DNA of 29,354 bases from Zymogenus sp964542895 (GCA_964542895.1 CAZIWT010000028.1:1-29354), one strand, 5' to 3'; numbered from the stretch's first letter, positions 17,554-26,035 are shown. Numbers and translations are program-made. Notes: generated by a model from the letters alone, not told the origin.

Positions 17554-18153
17554 CTATCTCCTGTTTAAAAGTCCCCCTTCTATTATCATCATCGATGTCT
17601 TCCTCAGAAGCTCCAGCTCCAAATTTCGCCCCTCCAAGAGACGGTGAACTATCAATCCGTCGTAGATTGATACGAGGAGCTCCGCCACTACCTTAGGATC
17701 AAACGACTCGTCTATATCGCCCGATTTCCGGCATTCGGAGACGAGGTCTGTGATGATCTCCTTCACCGCCTTGTACTGCTCCGACATTAAAAATCGATAC
17801 TCGTCGTCCCTAACGGAACTGAAGTGCTCTATGTAGAGTGCACATTGGTCTTCCCACTCTGCAACATTTTTCAGCGCAAAGTCAATCAGCGAAAGGAGCT
17901 TCTCCGCCGGCTTCGTCTCGGCAGCCACTGCATCCATCATCCCCCTTGAGAAGGCGTTGAAAAATTTCTCGACCACGTAACGAAGGATGTCGACCTTGTC
18001 TCTGAAATACTCGTATAGGGTGCCCTTCCCGATTTCCGCCTCCCTGGCGATATCCTCCATACGGGTCCTCGAAAAGCCACGCTCTTTGAACACCCTCAGT
18101 GCGGCCTCCGATATTCCGGCCGTCTTCTCTTCCTTGTCGACTATTTTCGGCAT
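17554..18153 (-). CDS. TetR/AcrR-family transcriptional regulator
   Basis: 199 residues. The N-terminal helix-turn-helix reads ISEAALRVFKERGFSRTRME followed by DIAREAEIGKGTLYEYF (about 14-50), the standard TetR pattern. The helical ligand-binding domain is unassigned. A strong promoter with a perfect operator-like palindrome lies just upstream (18206-18258), so it probably represses itself. It ends 146 nt before the methyltransferase gene on the same strand and may control that pair, but no copy of the palindrome is seen between them. Confidence 0.9.
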   Translation of the reverse strand: MPKIVDKEEKTAGISEAALRVFKERGFSRTRMEDIAREAEIGKGTLYEYFRDKVDILRYVVEKFFNAFSRGMMDAVAAETKPAEKLLSLIDFALKNVAEWEDQCALYIEHFSSVRDDEYRFLMSEQYKAVKEIITDLVSECRKSGDIDESFDPKVVAELLVSIYDGLIVHRLLEGRNLELELLRKTSMMIIEGGLLNRR

Positions 18154-18205
18154 ACCGCTTTTATAGCAAACAAATATCTAATATTACTCCTCGTCCCCCC
18201 AAATT

Positions 18206-18258
18206 TGACCGACTCGTCGGTCATAATAGATTCTATATAGAAATTTCTATAATGTCAA
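18206..18258 (-). promoter_or_regulatory. tetR promoter with two palindromes
   Basis: On the minus strand, TTGACA (18258-18253) and TAGAAT (18235-18230) are separated by 17 bp. TGACCGAC-TC-GTCGGTCA (18206-18223), an 8-bp perfect inverted repeat, sits at the predicted start point. A second perfect palindrome, TATAGAAATTTCTATA (18236-18251), fills the spacer between the two boxes. The first has the GC-rich form typical of TetR-family operators. The second may belong to another regulator. Confidence 0.65.
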
Positions 18259-18388
18259 TAAATAAATTCGATAGCTAATTTAAAAACAAGAAACACGGGC
18301 CGGTATATTCTGAATCCTCACAATTCCTCAAAAATCCGACGAAAAAACTTTTTTTGAATAATATAAGTCAAAAGGGTCGTGGCAGCAA

Positions 18389-18961
18389 TCAACCGCTACC
18401 CCTGCCCGATTTCCACTCCATGTATCTCTTTGCAATATCCTTGGCGTTAAGGGTGCTAAAGCCGTCCATAGCAGCGGTTATGCTTAGACCGGTAATAAGT
18501 AGATATCTCGACACAAACGGTGTAAGGAAGGGGGGGTGAATAGAGGCGGAATGGTACAGGTTTATTATTCCGTATTGAATGAAGTAACACAAAAAGCAGA
18601 GCCAGAGCAATCGACACCAAAAGGAGCCCCTCATGGCAAAGAGCCATGATATGGTGTATGGAATAATTAAAATTGATACTGCCAGTGTCTTGTAGGTCGG
18701 TTTCATTAGACGTTCGTATCTATCTTCGTCGGGATGATCCACAATATCTATTGTAGTGTAGTCGATCCCTTTAAGCTCAAGAGCGAAGAACATCTTGTAG
18801 AAGTAGTTGTTTGACAATATATCGTGGGCAAACTTGTGACTCGATACCGAATCCCTTATATCATATTTAAATATATGCAGGTAAAATGCGGATGAGGTTG
18901 TTGTGAGGAGGATTAGTATTAAAGCCGAGAGGATATATCCCCTTATCGGTTGTCCTTTCAT
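18389..18961 (-). CDS. Hypothetical membrane protein
   Basis: 190 residues with about four hydrophobic segments (8-27, about 92-112, 115-135 and 150-166) and a polar, probably extracytoplasmic region between the first two (28-90). I do not recognise a family. It starts 12 nt after the crotonase stop, so it may be read from the same transcript, but it is clearly more AT-rich than the crotonase and lacks its codon preference. It could be a later arrival in the operon. No catalytic or binding motif is evident. Confidence 0.6.
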   Translation of the reverse strand: MKGQPIRGYILSALILILLTTTSSAFYLHIFKYDIRDSVSSHKFAHDILSNNYFYKMFFALELKGIDYTTIDIVDHPDEDRYERLMKPTYKTLAVSILIIPYTISWLFAMRGSFWCRLLWLCFLCYFIQYGIINLYHSASIHPPFLTPFVSRYLLITGLSITAAMDGFSTLNAKDIAKRYMEWKSGRGSG

Positions 18962-18973
18962 TTATATCAAAGG

Positions 18974-19765
18974 CTATTTCTTTTGCTTATTGAAAACCGG
19001 CTTTCTCTTCTCGGCGAAGGCTTTCATTCCCTCGAGGCCGTCCGGGTGCTCGCCGCACGTCACAAGGGCCAACCGCTCCCGCTCTATCTGCGTTTCGAAG
19101 GGGGTGTCGAAGGAGTCGGTCATGAGGCGCTTCATCATAGCGAAGGAGTGAAGGGATATATTGGACAGCTCATTTGCCATCGCCACCGCCCCGGGAAGTG
19201 CCTCTCCGTCTTCCACGACCCTTGTGGCGAGCCCCCACTTAAGGGCGTCGTCTGCCGAGATCGGTCGGTCGAAGGCGACGATCTCCATCGCTTTCGCCAA
19301 CCCAACAAGCCTCGGCAGCGTGAAGCTCCCCCCTCCGTCGATGCATAGCCCAGCCGAGGTGTACGCCTGCCTCAACGAGGCGGAGTTTTCCATGATCCGA
19401 AAGTCGCAGGCGAGCGCCAGGGAGAACCCGCCGCCGGCCGCGGTTCCGTTTACGGCGGCGATTACCGGCTTTCCCATCCGCCTGATTTCGAGGATCGCCC
19501 TGTGAAAGAAGAACGCCAGGGCGTGAAAGGCGGCGCCGGGCCCACCCTTGAAATCGAGGATCGACTTCAGGTCGCCGCCGGCACAAAACGCCTTGCCTGT
19601 GCCTGTGATCACGACGCCCCTCACTTCACCATCTTTGGCCGCCGCGACAAGGGCGTCGGAAAAATCGCTAATAAGGTCGTGGTCGAAGGCGTTGAAGGCC
19701 TCCGGGCGGTTGATCGAAATTACCTGGACCTCCCCCTCCCTATTCACTTTTATATTGCCGGTCAT
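18974..19765 (-). CDS. Enoyl-CoA hydratase/isomerase (crotonase) family protein
   Basis: 263 residues covering a full crotonase. The oxyanion hole is formed by GTGKAFCAGGDLKSI (around 55-69) and AAVNGTAAGGGFSLALACDF (104-122). Of the two catalytic glutamates of the classical hydratase, the one in the KAMEIV helix is kept, but the PE position is Tyr/Thr in QAYTSAGLCIDGGG. One glutamate is typical of enoyl-CoA isomerases and some other crotonases rather than hydratases, so isomerase or a related reaction is more likely. It lies downstream of the aminotransferase and VOC genes, suggesting acyl-CoA or amino-acid catabolism. Confidence 0.88.
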   Translation of the reverse strand: MTGNIKVNREGEVQVISINRPEAFNAFDHDLISDFSDALVAAAKDGEVRGVVITGTGKAFCAGGDLKSILDFKGGPGAAFHALAFFFHRAILEIRRMGKPVIAAVNGTAAGGGFSLALACDFRIMENSASLRQAYTSAGLCIDGGGSFTLPRLVGLAKAMEIVAFDRPISADDALKWGLATRVVEDGEALPGAVAMANELSNISLHSFAMMKRLMTDSFDTPFETQIERERLALVTCGEHPDGLEGMKAFAEKRKPVFNKQKK

Positions 19766-19916
19766 TTAACACCTCCCGGCTTTTACACCCCCATCAGCAC
19801 GACCCTGCAGATTTATCCAGCGCCCCCCGGCCTTTAAGAAATTCCCCCTCTCCCCCAACGGCATCAACGAGTCACGCCCTCCTTCCCCTTGAGCGGATCC
19901 CGCCCCACTTTTTCGG

Positions 19917-20297
19917 CTACTCGAAGAAGTCGATAAGCTGAATCCTGACCCCGTCCGGGTCTTCGATGAAGGCTATCTTCCTGTCTTCGCGAAGCTGGAT
20001 CGGCTCCATGATGAACTTCACCCCGTCCTTTTTCAGCCTCACCGCCAGGGAGTCAATCTCGGTTACGATAAAGGCGAGGTGGTAGAGCCCGTATTGGGTG
20101 TTGACGTCTATCATCTTGTCGTTCGGGGCGGCCTGCTCTATCTCGATTCGGGTTGTTTCGTCACCAACAAACGTATATACACTGTTTAGGACTTCGATCT
20201 CCTCCAAGACCTTAAATCCGAGTATGCGAGTGTAGAAATCCACCGACTTCTTGATGTCCTTCGATTTTATCCCCACGTGATCGAAACGCAATTGCAT
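19917..20297 (-). CDS. VOC (glyoxalase/epimerase-like) protein
   Basis: 126 residues, a single VOC module with two beta-alpha-beta-beta-beta halves. The expected metal ligands are His7 (FDHVGI), Glu52 or Glu54 (IEIEQ) and His73 (YHLAF). The fourth ligand position, normally Glu in an IEL motif, is Gln120 (IQLIDF). The size and pattern resemble methylmalonyl-CoA epimerase and lactoylglutathione lyase families, but neither can be fixed. It follows the aminotransferase gene by 44 nt on the same strand. Confidence 0.8.
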   Translation of the reverse strand: MQLRFDHVGIKSKDIKKSVDFYTRILGFKVLEEIEVLNSVYTFVGDETTRIEIEQAAPNDKMIDVNTQYGLYHLAFIVTEIDSLAVRLKKDGVKFIMEPIQLREDRKIAFIEDPDGVRIQLIDFFE

Positions 20298-20341
20298 CCT
20301 ATCTGTTCCCCTTTTTCCCTCTTAAATATTTCGTGCGCCCT

Positions 20342-21577
20342 TTACTTGCCGGAGCTCTTCACGATATCGAAGGCCGTCTCGGCGACCTTCACGCTCTTTT
20401 CGATGTCCGCCTCCGTATGGGCGGAGGACAAGAACCAGTTGTGGTGGGGGTGGAAGAAGACGCCCCTCTTCGCCGCCTCCCCGCAGAAGAGGCGGTTCTT
20501 GTCGAACACCGGGTCGTCGGCGAACGTCATGAAAAGCATGGCGTCGTGCCCCGTGATCTTTATCGCCTGTCCCGCCTTCTCGGCCGCGGCAAAAAGGCCC
20601 TCTTTCAGCATTCCGCCAAGCTTGGCGACCGTCTCTATTGTTCCCTCCTCCTCTATGACATCGATCGTAGCCAGGGCCGCCGCCATAGGCACGGCGGAGA
20701 AAAAGTGCGTCCCTGAAAAATAGACCCCCTCGGCCGCCTCCCGGACCGCATCGGTCCCCAGCGCCGTCGAGATCGGGTGGCCGTTGGCTACCGCCTTTCC
20801 CATCGCGACGAGGTCCGGCTTTGCGCCGAAGTAGGCGTGGGAGCCGTTTATGTGGAGCCTGAAGTTGCACCTGATGTCGTCCATTATCAAAAGGGATCCG
20901 TTCTTGTCGCAGAGCTCTCTCACTCCCTTCAGGTATCCCTCGTCCGGCATCACCTGATCCGCCATTGCCGGGTGATGATATGGAGTCAGCATAACCGCGG
21001 CGACGTCGCCTGAGAACTCGTCGAATTTTGCGGTGAGGCCCTTGAGGTCGTTGTAGTCGAAGTGCTCGACAAAGGCCTGGTACTCCGGGGGTATCCCGGC
21101 CGGGTTGTGGGAGTTCCAGAAGTGGGCTCCGTGGTACGCCCCGTTTGCCGTCAGGACCACCCTCTTTTTTGTGTGGTGCCTCGCCACGGCGATCGTGTAC
21201 GAGGTGGCGTCCGACCCGTTCTTCCCGAAGACGGTCCAGTCCATACCGGAGATCAGCCCAACGAGCCTCTTGGCCAGCTCGTTCCACCTGTTGGACGGCA
21301 GCGTGAAGCAGTTTCCCATCTCCGCCTGCTTTCTCGCCGCCGCCTCCACTCCCTTGTGTCCTATCCCCAGTATATTGGTGCCGAAGGAGCACATATAGTC
21401 GATATATTCGTTCCCGTCGACGTCCCAGATGTGGGCGCCCTCCCCGCGCTGAAGGAAGCAGGGATATGAGCCGTAGGTCAGAAACATCGGACTCCTGGGA
21501 CCGTAAATTCCGTTGGGGACGTATTTCTTAGCCTCTTCCAGCATCTCGTAGGATTTCTTGAACGTGTAAGTTTTCAT
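20342..21577 (-). CDS. Class III PLP aminotransferase, glutamate-1-semialdehyde aminomutase-like
   Basis: 411 residues, full length for the family. PLP features: GSDAT (121-125) for the phosphate, Asp233 in IMDDIR for the ring nitrogen, and the Schiff-base Lys261 in AMGKAVANGHPI, a motif very like that of HemL. It differs from true HemL in being beside citrate synthase and a VOC gene rather than heme genes, and the ring-Asp motif is DDIR instead of the usual DEV. It therefore more likely acts on an amino acid or amino sugar in a catabolic path. Start ATG 21577. Confidence 0.85.
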   Translation of the reverse strand: MKTYTFKKSYEMLEEAKKYVPNGIYGPRSPMFLTYGSYPCFLQRGEGAHIWDVDGNEYIDYMCSFGTNILGIGHKGVEAAARKQAEMGNCFTLPSNRWNELAKRLVGLISGMDWTVFGKNGSDATSYTIAVARHHTKKRVVLTANGAYHGAHFWNSHNPAGIPPEYQAFVEHFDYNDLKGLTAKFDEFSGDVAAVMLTPYHHPAMADQVMPDEGYLKGVRELCDKNGSLLIMDDIRCNFRLHINGSHAYFGAKPDLVAMGKAVANGHPISTALGTDAVREAAEGVYFSGTHFFSAVPMAAALATIDVIEEEGTIETVAKLGGMLKEGLFAAAEKAGQAIKITGHDAMLFMTFADDPVFDKNRLFCGEAAKRGVFFHPHHNWFLSSAHTEADIEKSVKVAETAFDIVKSSGK

Positions 21578-21692
21578 TTTCCAACTCGATAAAATAGTTA
21601 AGGATTACAGTTTCAACTCTCACCTGTGGCGGTAATTTCCGGAACAAAGCCCGATTGATCCATTATAAACAGCAAGAACGCTCACTGCCTTT

Positions 21693-22925
21693 TTACCTGT
21701 TCTCCATGGGAACGTAAGGTCTTTTGAGATCGCCGATATATTCCTGTACCGGACGGTAGATCCTGTTCACTTCCACCTGCTCGTTCCAGTGGGCGGCCCA
21801 GCCCACGACCCTCGAGATAGCGAAGACGGGTGTAAAGATGTCGACGGGGATTCCGAGGATCTCCATGACGACGGCGGAGTAGAAGTCCACGTTCGGATAG
21901 ATCTTTTTGTGGGCCAATTTCACATCCACCTCTTTTTCCAGGGCCAGGGCGATCTCGTAGAGCTGTTTGAACTCCTCTCCCCCAATCCTCTTTACGAGCT
22001 CGGGGACGTAAGATTTCAGTATCGGCGCCCTGGGGTCTATCGTCTTGTATATCCTGTGACCTATCCCCATGATCTTCTTTTTCGCGTCGGTCATCTCGTC
22101 GACGAATTTCTCTGCGTTATCCGGGCTCCCGATGGAATATAGCATCCTCAAGACCCGCTCGTTGGCGCCGCCGTGGAGCGATCCGGAAAGCGCTCCCACG
22201 GCGCCGGACACCGCCGAATAAACGCTGGCATTGGTGGAGCCGATCACCCTCGCCGTGAAGGTCGAGGCGTTAAGCGTATGCTCCGCCATCAGGATAAAGC
22301 ATTTATCGAGGACCTTGCCCGCGTAGGGGTCTGGGGGAACGCCGTTCAGCATAAAGAGGAAGTTCTCGGCGTGAGAAAACCTCGCCACCGGCGGAAAGGG
22401 GTCTTCGCCGTTTCTGCACCGCTCGAAGGCCGCCACGATCGTGGGCACCTTGGCTATCAGAGATACCGCCCGCTTTAAGTTGTGGTGAGGCGAGGAGACG
22501 TCGTCCGCGTAAAAGTCCTCCCCCTGAAGGAGCGTAATGGCCGACTGCAGCGCCAGCATCGGGTGCATCCCCACAGGAAACCGCTTTATCGCCTCCTGTA
22601 CCGAGAGAGGTATGTTTCGCTGTTTTCCCATAAGCGTGGTGAACTGCTTGAGCTCCCTGTCGTTCGGGAGATGATTGTATAAAAGCAAGAAGGCCGTCTC
22701 CTCGAAGGAGCTCATCTCTGCAAGCTCATCGATGGAGATTCCCCGGTATAAAAGCTTACCCTTTTCGCCGTCTATGTAACAGATAGAGGAACGGGTGGCC
22801 ACTACGTCTTCGAGCCCGGGGATGTAGCTCCTTTTTAGTGGTTCCACGGGAGCCGTCTCTTTTTCGCTCCCATCTATCTCTACAATCACATTCTCTTTTG
22901 TCTCTGTTTCACCTTTTTTTGCCAT
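21693..22925 (-). CDS. Citrate synthase (or 2-methylcitrate synthase)
   Basis: 410 residues that condense acetyl-CoA (or propionyl-CoA) with oxaloacetate. The catalytic triad is His251 (LHGGANERV), His290 (GIGHRIYK) and Asp347 (NVDFYS), corresponding to His274, His320 and Asp375 of the pig enzyme. The form is the short, dimeric type found in archaea, Gram-positives and many Deltaproteobacteria. An extra polar N-terminal tail of about 35 residues precedes the first conserved segment (IPGLEDVVAT). It has its own promoter (23016-23044). Sequence alone does not separate citrate from methylcitrate synthase. Confidence 0.92.
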   Translation of the reverse strand: MAKKGETETKENVIVEIDGSEKETAPVEPLKRSYIPGLEDVVATRSSICYIDGEKGKLLYRGISIDELAEMSSFEETAFLLLYNHLPNDRELKQFTTLMGKQRNIPLSVQEAIKRFPVGMHPMLALQSAITLLQGEDFYADDVSSPHHNLKRAVSLIAKVPTIVAAFERCRNGEDPFPPVARFSHAENFLFMLNGVPPDPYAGKVLDKCFILMAEHTLNASTFTARVIGSTNASVYSAVSGAVGALSGSLHGGANERVLRMLYSIGSPDNAEKFVDEMTDAKKKIMGIGHRIYKTIDPRAPILKSYVPELVKRIGGEEFKQLYEIALALEKEVDVKLAHKKIYPNVDFYSAVVMEILGIPVDIFTPVFAISRVVGWAAHWNEQVEVNRIYRPVQEYIGDLKRPYVPMENR

Positions 22926-23209
22926 ACTCCCCCCACATCTTTTTAATAAACAGTATTAAATATATGTGATCTATTAGTAGTTTTGTGGACATGTGATCCC
23001 AAACTAAACCTACTTAAAATACCAAAAATATATTACTTTGTCAAACTTTCAGATAATAGTGCAAATTTTTTAGCCGCCGGGTTTTTTATCTGAACCTTTG
23101 TTGTTGGACTGGAGAATCGGCGAGCCCGGCTATTATCCTGCAACTGCCAAGAATTACCGTGATACGCGGGAAGGGTATATGGAATCGTTAACGGACCAAA
23201 TCCCTCCGA
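22926..23209. other. Upstream region of the citrate synthase gene
   Basis: 284 bp, AT-rich. It contains the citrate synthase promoter and an ATGTGATC direct repeat (22964-22971 and 22991-22998) inside the predicted 5' leader. No gene is supported. Confidence 0.55.
23016..23044 (-). promoter_or_regulatory. Promoter of the citrate synthase gene
   Basis: On the minus strand, TTGACA (23044-23039) and TATTTT (23021-23016) are separated by exactly 17 bp. The leader to the ATG at 22925 is about 85 nt. Confidence 0.6.
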
Positions 23210-24223
23210 TTACTTCAATGTGATCACTTTTCCGTTCTTGGCCATCGACTCGCTGCCGGCGGTGAGCACCCTGACCACATCCAGGCCCTCCTTCGGGCCG
23301 GAGAGGGGGGGGATATCTCCATTGACATACTTGACAAAATATTCCATCTCCGCCAGGAGCGGCTCGACGGGAGGGACGAGTGGTATCATTATCTCGCCGT
23401 GGCGGATCGATATGCTCTCGATCAGGTCGGCCGATCCCTTGACCTGTGCCCCCTTGTTGTAGATCTTCACCTTTTCGTTCGCCTCCATGTCGTCGAAGAC
23501 CACCATCTTGTTCGAGCCGACAACGACGACCTTCCTCTCCTTGTGGGGATCGAGCCACGACACGTGAATCTGGGCCATCCTGTCCCCGGAAAAGAAGAGG
23601 GTCATAAAGGCCACGTCCTCTACATCCTTCGTCAGGTAGGAGCTTCCGTGAACCGAGACCGCCTCAGGCATCTCACCCATGAGATGGAGAACCACCGATA
23701 TGTCGTGGGGTGCGAGGGACCACACTACGTTCTCGTTCTGCCTGACAACCCCGAGGTTGAGCCTCTTTGAGTAGATATAGTAAACGTCGCCGATATCTCC
23801 CTTTGTCACCAGGTCGTGGAGGATATTCATCGCCGGGTGGTATATGAGGAGGTGCCCCACCATCAGGGGGGGGGCATTTTCGGCCGTGGAGAGCTCGTAG
23901 AGCTTCCGGGCGTCTTCGAGGCTTACCGCCATCGGCTTCTCCACGAAGACCGCCCTCCCCGATTCGAGAAAGCCCTTCGCTATCTCCGCGTGGGAGGGAG
24001 AGGGCGTGGCTATCACAACGGCGTCGATCGAGCCGTCTTTCTCCACATCCTTGAGGTTGCCCGTAAAGGATATATTCGGGTACTGGGCCGACAGGGATTT
24101 TATCCTCTTCGGATTTATATCGCAGACGGAGACGAGGCTCGCCCCTTCAACCCTTGTCAACGCCCTGAGGATATTCGCGCCCCATCCCCCCGCTCCTATC
24201 AGCGATACTCTTACATCTGTCAT
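23210..24223 (-). CDS. Gfo/Idh/MocA-family NAD(P)-dependent oxidoreductase
   Basis: 337 residues. The Rossmann N-terminus VSLIGAGGWGANILRAL binds NAD(P), and VFVEKPMAVSLEDARKL carries the conserved EKP lysine. The C-terminal alpha/beta domain contains the usual APHDISVVLHLMG segment with its His. Members oxidise or reduce sugars and sugar nucleotides. It starts 13 nt after the SDR epimerase stop, so the two probably act together on a nucleotide sugar for envelope polysaccharide or glycan. The substrate is not identified. Confidence 0.88.
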   Translation of the reverse strand: MTDVRVSLIGAGGWGANILRALTRVEGASLVSVCDINPKRIKSLSAQYPNISFTGNLKDVEKDGSIDAVVIATPSPSHAEIAKGFLESGRAVFVEKPMAVSLEDARKLYELSTAENAPPLMVGHLLIYHPAMNILHDLVTKGDIGDVYYIYSKRLNLGVVRQNENVVWSLAPHDISVVLHLMGEMPEAVSVHGSSYLTKDVEDVAFMTLFFSGDRMAQIHVSWLDPHKERKVVVVGSNKMVVFDDMEANEKVKIYNKGAQVKGSADLIESISIRHGEIMIPLVPPVEPLLAEMEYFVKYVNGDIPPLSGPKEGLDVVRVLTAGSESMAKNGKVITLK

Positions 24224-24236
24224 CTTTTACCTTATA

Positions 24237-25220
24237 TTACCAGTAGTGTTCTTTGTACTCCCTGTAGTACTCCACGGTTTTAGTAAGCCCCTCTTTGAGG
24301 TCTGTCGTCGGCTCCCAGCCCAGGATGTTTCTGATCTTGGTAATGTCGGAGTAGAAGTTTCCCGGCTCCAGCGCCGCCCTCTCCGGCGTGGGCGGAACGA
24401 GCTCGATCTCGGTTTTCGTTATCGCGCAGATCGTCTCTGCCATCTCCCGGATGGTCTGGGGATTGTCTACACCGACGTTTAAGACCTCGCCGGCGGCCTT
24501 CGGGGAGGCCGCCGCCTTAAGAATAGCCTCTATGCAGTCGTTAACATACAGGAAGTCCCGGATCATCTCCCCCGTATCGAAGACGGTGATCGGCTTGCCG
24601 TCGAGGGCAAGCCTGACAAACCAGTTCACCACGCCGAAGCGGGAGTGCTTCATCTGCCCCCGGGGGCCGTAAGTGTTTGTGATCCTTAGCATAATCCCCG
24701 CTATATTGTGGGTGTCGTTGTAGAGCTTGACGATCTTCTCCGCGGTAAGGTTGGAAAGCTCGTACATTCCCTTCGGATTTGTCGGCGCCTCCTCGTTTAC
24801 CGGCAGAGAGGCGGCCGGCCCGTATTCCCCACGGGTGCCCGTGAAAACTACCTTCGCCTTCGGGTTGTGCCTCCTTATCGCCTCCATGACTACGGCGGTC
24901 CCCTTGATGTTTATGTCGATGTCGGGGAACGGATCGGTGAGGCTCATCACGTGGCAAACCTGCCCCGCCAGGTGGAAAATATAGTCGTTCTCCGGGACTA
25001 GGTAATTCATCACGTTGGCATCCCGGACGTCGGAGAAATTCACCTTGACCCTCTCCTTAATCGGCTCGATGTTGAAGAGGTTTCCGCCGTAATCGGCGAG
25101 CATGGCGTCGGTCAGGGTCACGTCCGCGCCGAGCTCCACCAGCCTTATGGCGAGGTTGCTCCCGATGAAGCCCAACCCCCCGGTGACGAGGACCTTTTTG
25201 CCCTTAAAGGAGTTTATCAT
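24237..25220 (-). CDS. Extended SDR NAD-dependent epimerase/dehydratase with YxxxN site
   Basis: 327 residues of the nucleotide-sugar epimerase type. The NAD loop is G14-GLGFIG20, and Asp38 closes strand 2. The catalytic region reads FTGTRGEYG (Thr129 in place of Ser) and Y153-E-L-S-N157, where the usual YxxxK lysine is asparagine. The rest of the fold, including LRITNTYGPRG and the substrate-binding part, looks intact. Loss of the lysine would weaken catalysis or shift the reaction. It is in the same run as the Gfo/Idh gene (13 nt) and starts 46 nt past the fumarase beta gene. Confidence 0.85.
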   Translation of the reverse strand: MINSFKGKKVLVTGGLGFIGSNLAIRLVELGADVTLTDAMLADYGGNLFNIEPIKERVKVNFSDVRDANVMNYLVPENDYIFHLAGQVCHVMSLTDPFPDIDINIKGTAVVMEAIRRHNPKAKVVFTGTRGEYGPAASLPVNEEAPTNPKGMYELSNLTAEKIVKLYNDTHNIAGIMLRITNTYGPRGQMKHSRFGVVNWFVRLALDGKPITVFDTGEMIRDFLYVNDCIEAILKAAASPKAAGEVLNVGVDNPQTIREMAETICAITKTEIELVPPTPERAALEPGNFYSDITKIRNILGWEPTTDLKEGLTKTVEYYREYKEHYW

Positions 25221-25266
25221 ATACGCTGTTCCTCATTTTTCAATTATCCGGCGACTCCCTTCACGA

Positions 25267-25827
25267 CTATATCGATACTGCATATCTCTTTCTGCCGGCG
25301 GTAAAGATATCGCCTCCGTGACAGTCTATCGCCACGACCGCCGGAAAATCGACAAACACAAACTCGAAGATCGCCTCCGGGCCGAGCTCCCCGTAGGCGA
25401 TCACTTTGGCCGACTCTATATGCCTCGATAAAAGCGCCCCGGCACCCCCCGTTGCGGCGAAGTAGACCGCGCCCTTCTCCACGATAGCCCTCCTGACCTC
25501 GTCCCCCCTCTCGCCCTTTCCTATGGTCGCTTTTAGCCCCAGGGAATAGAGCCTCGGCGCGTATCTGTCCATCCGCGCCGCCGTGGTGGGGCCTGCCGAG
25601 CCTATTGCTATTGATATTACCATACCCTCGGGCGCCGGCGTGGGGCCGACGTAGTAGATGACCGCCCCCTCAATAGGAAAGGGGAGCGTGTCGCCGGCGT
25701 CGATCAAATCGACCAATCTTTCGTGGGCGGCGTCCCGGGCGCCGTAGACCACACCGGAGATAAGAACCGAGTCCCCCGCCTTCAGCGCCCTTACATCCTC
25801 GTCGCCAAGGGGCGTCACGAGACTCAT
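25267..25827 (-). CDS. Class I fumarase / tartrate dehydratase beta-subunit-like protein, orphan
   Basis: 186 residues from ATG 25827, which has AGAGGAG just upstream; the in-frame extension to 25911 is not needed. It matches the beta (C-terminal) chain of two-chain Fe-S hydro-lyases: LKAGDSVLISGVVYGARDAA, the segment SAGPTTAARMDRYAPRL, then ATGGAGALLSRHI and the closing FEFVFVDFPAVVAIDCHG. This chain supplies part of the substrate site, while the alpha chain holds the [4Fe-4S] cluster. No alpha chain is adjacent; upstream is an intergenic region and a divergent gene. It is either paired with an alpha gene elsewhere or acts alone. Confidence 0.88.
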   Translation of the reverse strand: MSLVTPLGDEDVRALKAGDSVLISGVVYGARDAAHERLVDLIDAGDTLPFPIEGAVIYYVGPTPAPEGMVISIAIGSAGPTTAARMDRYAPRLYSLGLKATIGKGERGDEVRRAIVEKGAVYFAATGGAGALLSRHIESAKVIAYGELGPEAIFEFVFVDFPAVVAIDCHGGDIFTAGRKRYAVSI

Positions 25828-25939
25828 CGCTCCTCTTGCCCCCTTACCTTTTACCAAAATCAAAAACCTCGAAATATAGTACCCGTTTTCAACGAAGATC
25901 GAAGATACCACAGTTTTACGGTGAAAGCAATCGTTTTAG

Positions 25940-25968
25940 AAGGCCCGCCGTTGTTTACGGCCTTTTTT
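25940..25968 (+). terminator. Terminator-like hairpin in the divergent region
   Basis: AAGGCC and GGCCTT (25940-25945 and 25959-25964) can pair, or alternatively GCCG with CGGC, and T6 (25963-25968) follows. No plus-strand gene lies upstream within 2.5 kb, so it either ends a short unannotated transcript or is fortuitous. Confidence 0.45.
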
Positions 25969-26006
25969 ATTAGAGGCACAAAAAATGACAATTTGTCCGT
26001 TTTGAC

Positions 26007-26035
26007 TTGACAAGATAAACGCTGTTTAATAAAAT
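26007..26035 (+). promoter_or_regulatory. Promoter of the acyl-CoA dehydrogenase gene
   Basis: TTGACA (26007-26012), a 17-bp spacer and TAAAAT (26030-26035) form a near-consensus sigma70 promoter. Transcription would start close to 26042, about 80 nt before the ATG at 26121. Confidence 0.65.

Noticed and set aside
20322..21392. 356-residue open frame in another frame of the aminotransferase gene
   Set aside because: The composition is extremely Arg/Gly-rich, as expected from an off-frame reading of a GC-rich gene. The aminotransferase frame carries the PLP motifs.
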